Origin: Chloroflexota bacterium
GTDB taxonomy: Bacteria > Chloroflexota > Anaerolineae > CG2-30-64-16
DNA length: 6,747 bases
Assembly: GCA_029555885.1 (NCBI GenBank)
Contig: JAKPQT010000174.1
Span: 1-6,747, forward strand
Direction: 5' to 3'
Part shown: positions 5,105 through 6,747 of the stretch, in pieces
Layout: every line of letters begins with the position of its first letter
How positions within the stretch are numbered: the stretch's first letter is position 1
Made by a program: the position numbers and the translations under genes
Notes under the pieces: model-generated
What the model saw: the letters and a program-made list of their open reading frames with translations, nothing else
Told to the model about the DNA's origin: nothing
Database searches by the model: none

Positions 5105-6358
5105 ATGCCCACATTCCAACTCTTCGAGCAAACACTGCGTGAGGTGGTGGCGCACCTGTACGACCCGGGCCATCGCCCGCCTGACCGTGCCTGGTGGGGC
5201 ATGGGACTGGACCCCAGGCAAGGCCTAGATGTGCTGTGGGAGACGGTCCTGCGTGCGATCAAGGACCTGAAGCCCGCTGACCAGACACCCCCCGCTGCGC
5301 GCATCCGCCGCATCTACGCCCTGCTCAACTACCGTTACGTCGAAAACCTCTCGCAGGAGGGTGCAGCCGAACGCCTGGGCATCACCGCGCGCCACCTGCG
5401 CCGGGAACAACTGGATGCGCTCCACGTGCTGGCACTGCGCCTGTGGGCGGGACCCGAGCCTGCGGCCACGGAGCCGGCGCCTGCTGCGGAGGGCGTCGAC
5501 GATCTCGCGGCGGACGAGTCCACGGCCGAGCTCGACCCTCCCGAATGGCGCGCCCAACTGCGCCAGGAGCTGGCCACCCTGCACGAAGGTGCACCGGCAG
5601 CCGTCGCCAGCCTCAACGAGATCATCACTACGGTCGCCGCGCTGGGCCGCGCCCTGACCGACCGGCGTGGGGTCACCCTGCTCGCCGACCCACCCGCTGA
5701 GGAGATCTCGGTCGCCATGCACCCCGCCGCGCTGCGCCAGGTGCTGCTGGCGGCCATCACGGAGCTGGCCGGCCGGATGACACAGGGCAAGCTGGCGGTG
5801 CGCGCGCAGCGCCACGGGGAGCGCGTGCGACTGACGGTCGAAGGTGCGCCCATCCCGGCCCAATCGCGGCCGGACACCCGCTTCATCCAGGACCTGCTTG
5901 ATGTGCCCGGGGGCGCTGCCTCGGTGGAGGGCGGCGCCGAGCGGGATGCCGGGCACGGTGCGGAGGATGTCGTCATCCACATCGACCTCCCTGCTGTCGA
6001 GCACGTCGTGCTCGTAGTGGATGACAATCTCGACATGGCGCACCTGTACCGCCGCTACCTGACGGGGACCGGCTTCTACATGATCCACGCTGCGCTAGGC
6101 CTACACGCGCTGGCGGCCGCGGAGAGGAGCGCGCCCGCGGTCATCGTGCTCGACGTCATGCTGCCCGACGTCGATGGTTGGGCGCTGCTGACGCAGATGC
6201 ACGAACACCCGGTCCTGCGCGCGGTGCCGATCATCGTCTGCTCGGTGGTGCGCGAGGAGGAGCTGGCCCTCGCGCTCGGTGCGGCCGCGTACCTGCGCAA
6301 GCCGATCAGCCGGGAGGCGTTTCTCGGCGCGCTGGACGAGGCCGTTACGCCGGCCTGA
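5105..6358 (+). CDS. HTH / degenerate HATPase-like / receiver regulator
   Basis: A 417-residue three-part regulator. Residues 1-115 hold a helical region with a sigma-70-region-4-like helix-turn-helix (about 72-105: LNYRYVENLSQEGAAERLGI, then TARHLRREQ), expected to bind DNA. A low-complexity Ala/Glu/Pro linker (116-145) follows. Residues 146-295 resemble the dimerisation helices and ATPase domain of a histidine kinase: HPAALRQVLLAAITELAGRM (206-225) aligns with the N-box pattern QVLLNLLxNA, but both Asn positions are Ala216 and Glu220, and the G1 box has decayed to VEGAPIP (245-251). ATP binding is therefore unlikely. Residues 299-414 are an intact receiver: Asp306-Asp307, phosphoacceptor Asp350 in VLDVMLPDVDGW, Ser380 and Lys399-Pro400. 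Start ATG 5105 fits the domain edge, though its AGGA lies only 2 bases away; GTG 5000 is an alternative adding 35 residues. It is divergent from the transporter operon and may regulate it (inference). Confidence 0.88.
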   Translation: MPTFQLFEQTLREVVAHLYDPGHRPPDRAWWGMGLDPRQGLDVLWETVLRAIKDLKPADQTPPAARIRRIYALLNYRYVENLSQEGAAERLGITARHLRREQLDALHVLALRLWAGPEPAATEPAPAAEGVDDLAADESTAELDPPEWRAQLRQELATLHEGAPAAVASLNEIITTVAALGRALTDRRGVTLLADPPAEEISVAMHPAALRQVLLAAITELAGRMTQGKLAVRAQRHGERVRLTVEGAPIPAQSRPDTRFIQDLLDVPGGAASVEGGAERDAGHGAEDVVIHIDLPAVEHVVLVVDDNLDMAHLYRRYLTGTGFYMIHAALGLHALAAAERSAPAVIVLDVMLPDVDGWALLTQMHEHPVLRAVPIIVCSVVREEELALALGAAAYLRKPISREAFLGALDEAVTPA

Positions 6359-6368
6359 AACCCGGCCG
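6351..6368. terminator. Weak possible bidirectional terminator between convergent genes
   Basis: CGGCC (6351-6355) and GGCCG (6364-6368) can pair over 5 bp around an 8-base loop that includes the regulator stop codon. It is the only stem seen in the 18-base convergent gap. The stem is short and no T-tract follows on either strand, so termination here is uncertain. Confidence 0.2.
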
Positions 6369-6376
6369 CTGCGGCG

Positions 6377-6747
6377 TTACTCCCCCTCCAGCGTAATCTG
6401 TGACAGTGCCAGTGCGCAGCGTACCAACCGCGCCGCGCCGAACCCCGTTTCGGCCGCGAGCGCCACGACGTCGCTGCGCTGCGGTTCCTCCACCGGGTCC
6501 TGCGCCGTGACCAGCACGACGGGGATATCCGCAATGTCCGGGGCCTCGGCCTTCGCCGCGAGCACGTCCCAGCCGCTAATATCGGGCAGCATGATGTCGA
6601 GCAGCACCAGCGCGGGCTGGTGCTCGCGCAGCGCGGCGAGCGCGCTGCGACCATCCGCCGCAGTCACGCTGCGCACCTCCGGCACGATCAGCCCCAGCAT
6701 GCGCGTCCAGAGCATCAGGACGTCCGGGTCGTCATCCACCAGCAGCA
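6377..6747 (-). CDS. C-terminal receiver domain of a response regulator or hybrid sensor kinase (5' end outside window)
   Basis: Partial gene; the N-terminus lies beyond the right edge and about 123 residues are visible. The fragment enters a receiver at its first strand, LLVDDDPDVLMLW, giving the acidic pocket (codons near 6736-6728), then the phosphoacceptor Asp in LVLLDIMLPDISGW (codon 6598-6596) and the switch Thr in PVVLVTAQD. The conserved Lys-Pro expected after strand 5 is absent: the region reads VVALAAETGFGAARLVRCAL instead. The protein ends about 40 residues after the switch Thr with no output domain, so the receiver is C-terminal. That fits a hybrid histidine kinase or a stand-alone receiver; if the gene starts just outside the window, a short single-domain protein is equally possible. 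It converges on the HTH/receiver gene with 18 bases between the two stop codons. Functional partnership between the two is inference. Confidence 0.85.
   Translation of the reverse strand, partial: LLVDDDPDVLMLWTRMLGLIVPEVRSVTAADGRSALAALREHQPALVLLDIMLPDISGWDVLAAKAEAPDIADIPVVLVTAQDPVEEPQRSDVVALAAETGFGAARLVRCALALSQITLEGE

Noticed and set aside
5225..6088. Minus-strand open frames opposite the HTH/receiver gene (also 6036-5335)
   Set aside because: The plus frame has coherent HTH and receiver motifs; the minus frames are compositionally biased shadows.
6076..6654. Minus-strand frame crossing the convergent stop region
   Set aside because: It overlaps two genes with intact receiver motifs in other frames; its Arg/Ser-rich sequence looks like an out-of-frame reading of the right-hand receiver.
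1..6747. CRISPR arrays, tRNA/rRNA genes, insertion sequences, integrase or attachment sites
   Set aside because: None was seen: no regularly spaced repeats, no tRNA-like folds found by eye, and no transposase or recombinase motifs in any plausible gene.

Overview
The window is high-GC, gene-dense bacterial DNA, most likely from a member of Chloroflexota (Anaerolineae/Caldilineae type). That guess rests on three things: the style of the ABC-transporter lipoprotein (twin-arginine plus lipobox, then an Ala/Pro linker), a UroD-like gene attached to a sugar-transporter operon, and a regulator with an N-terminal region (LREVVAHLYDP...RRIYALLNYRYVENLSQ) that I recall from Chloroflexota genomes. No search was run, so the taxonomy is inference.

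Layout. Positions 1-4904 hold one minus-strand operon, read right to left: a solute-binding lipoprotein (4904-3438), permease 1 of the MalF/UgpA type (3363-2449), permease 2 of the MalG/UgpE type (2445-1549), a uroporphyrinogen-decarboxylase-superfamily protein (1540-401), and a membrane-anchored protein of unknown function that runs off the left edge (368-1). Gaps from permease 1 to the UroD-like gene are 3 and 8 bases, with ribosome-binding sites overlapping upstream stop codons, so these genes are almost certainly cotranscribed. No ATPase gene is visible; a shared ATPase encoded elsewhere is common for CUT1 importers. The one larger gap inside the operon (74 bases, after the binding-protein gene) holds a strong 15-bp hairpin of the sort that lets the binding protein outproduce its permeases.

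Positions 4905-5104 are a 200-base divergent promoter region. It carries candidate promoters for both directions, a 9-bp inverted repeat at the predicted 5' end of the operon mRNA, a LacI-operator-like dyad over the operon -35 region, and a cluster of helically phased CGGAC motifs.

Positions 5105-6358 (plus strand) encode a 417-residue regulator: a sigma-region-4-like helix-turn-helix, a degenerate histidine-kinase-like ATPase fold, and a complete C-terminal receiver. Converging on it, with 18 bases between stop codons, is the 3' end of a minus-strand gene (6747-6377) that ends in a second receiver domain, probably the C-terminus of a hybrid kinase or a response regulator.

Working model (inference): the importer brings in a carbohydrate or similar small organic solute, the UroD-like protein modifies the substrate or a derived methyl/carboxyl compound, and the divergent regulator, perhaps with the receiver protein next to it, may control expression from the shared promoter region.
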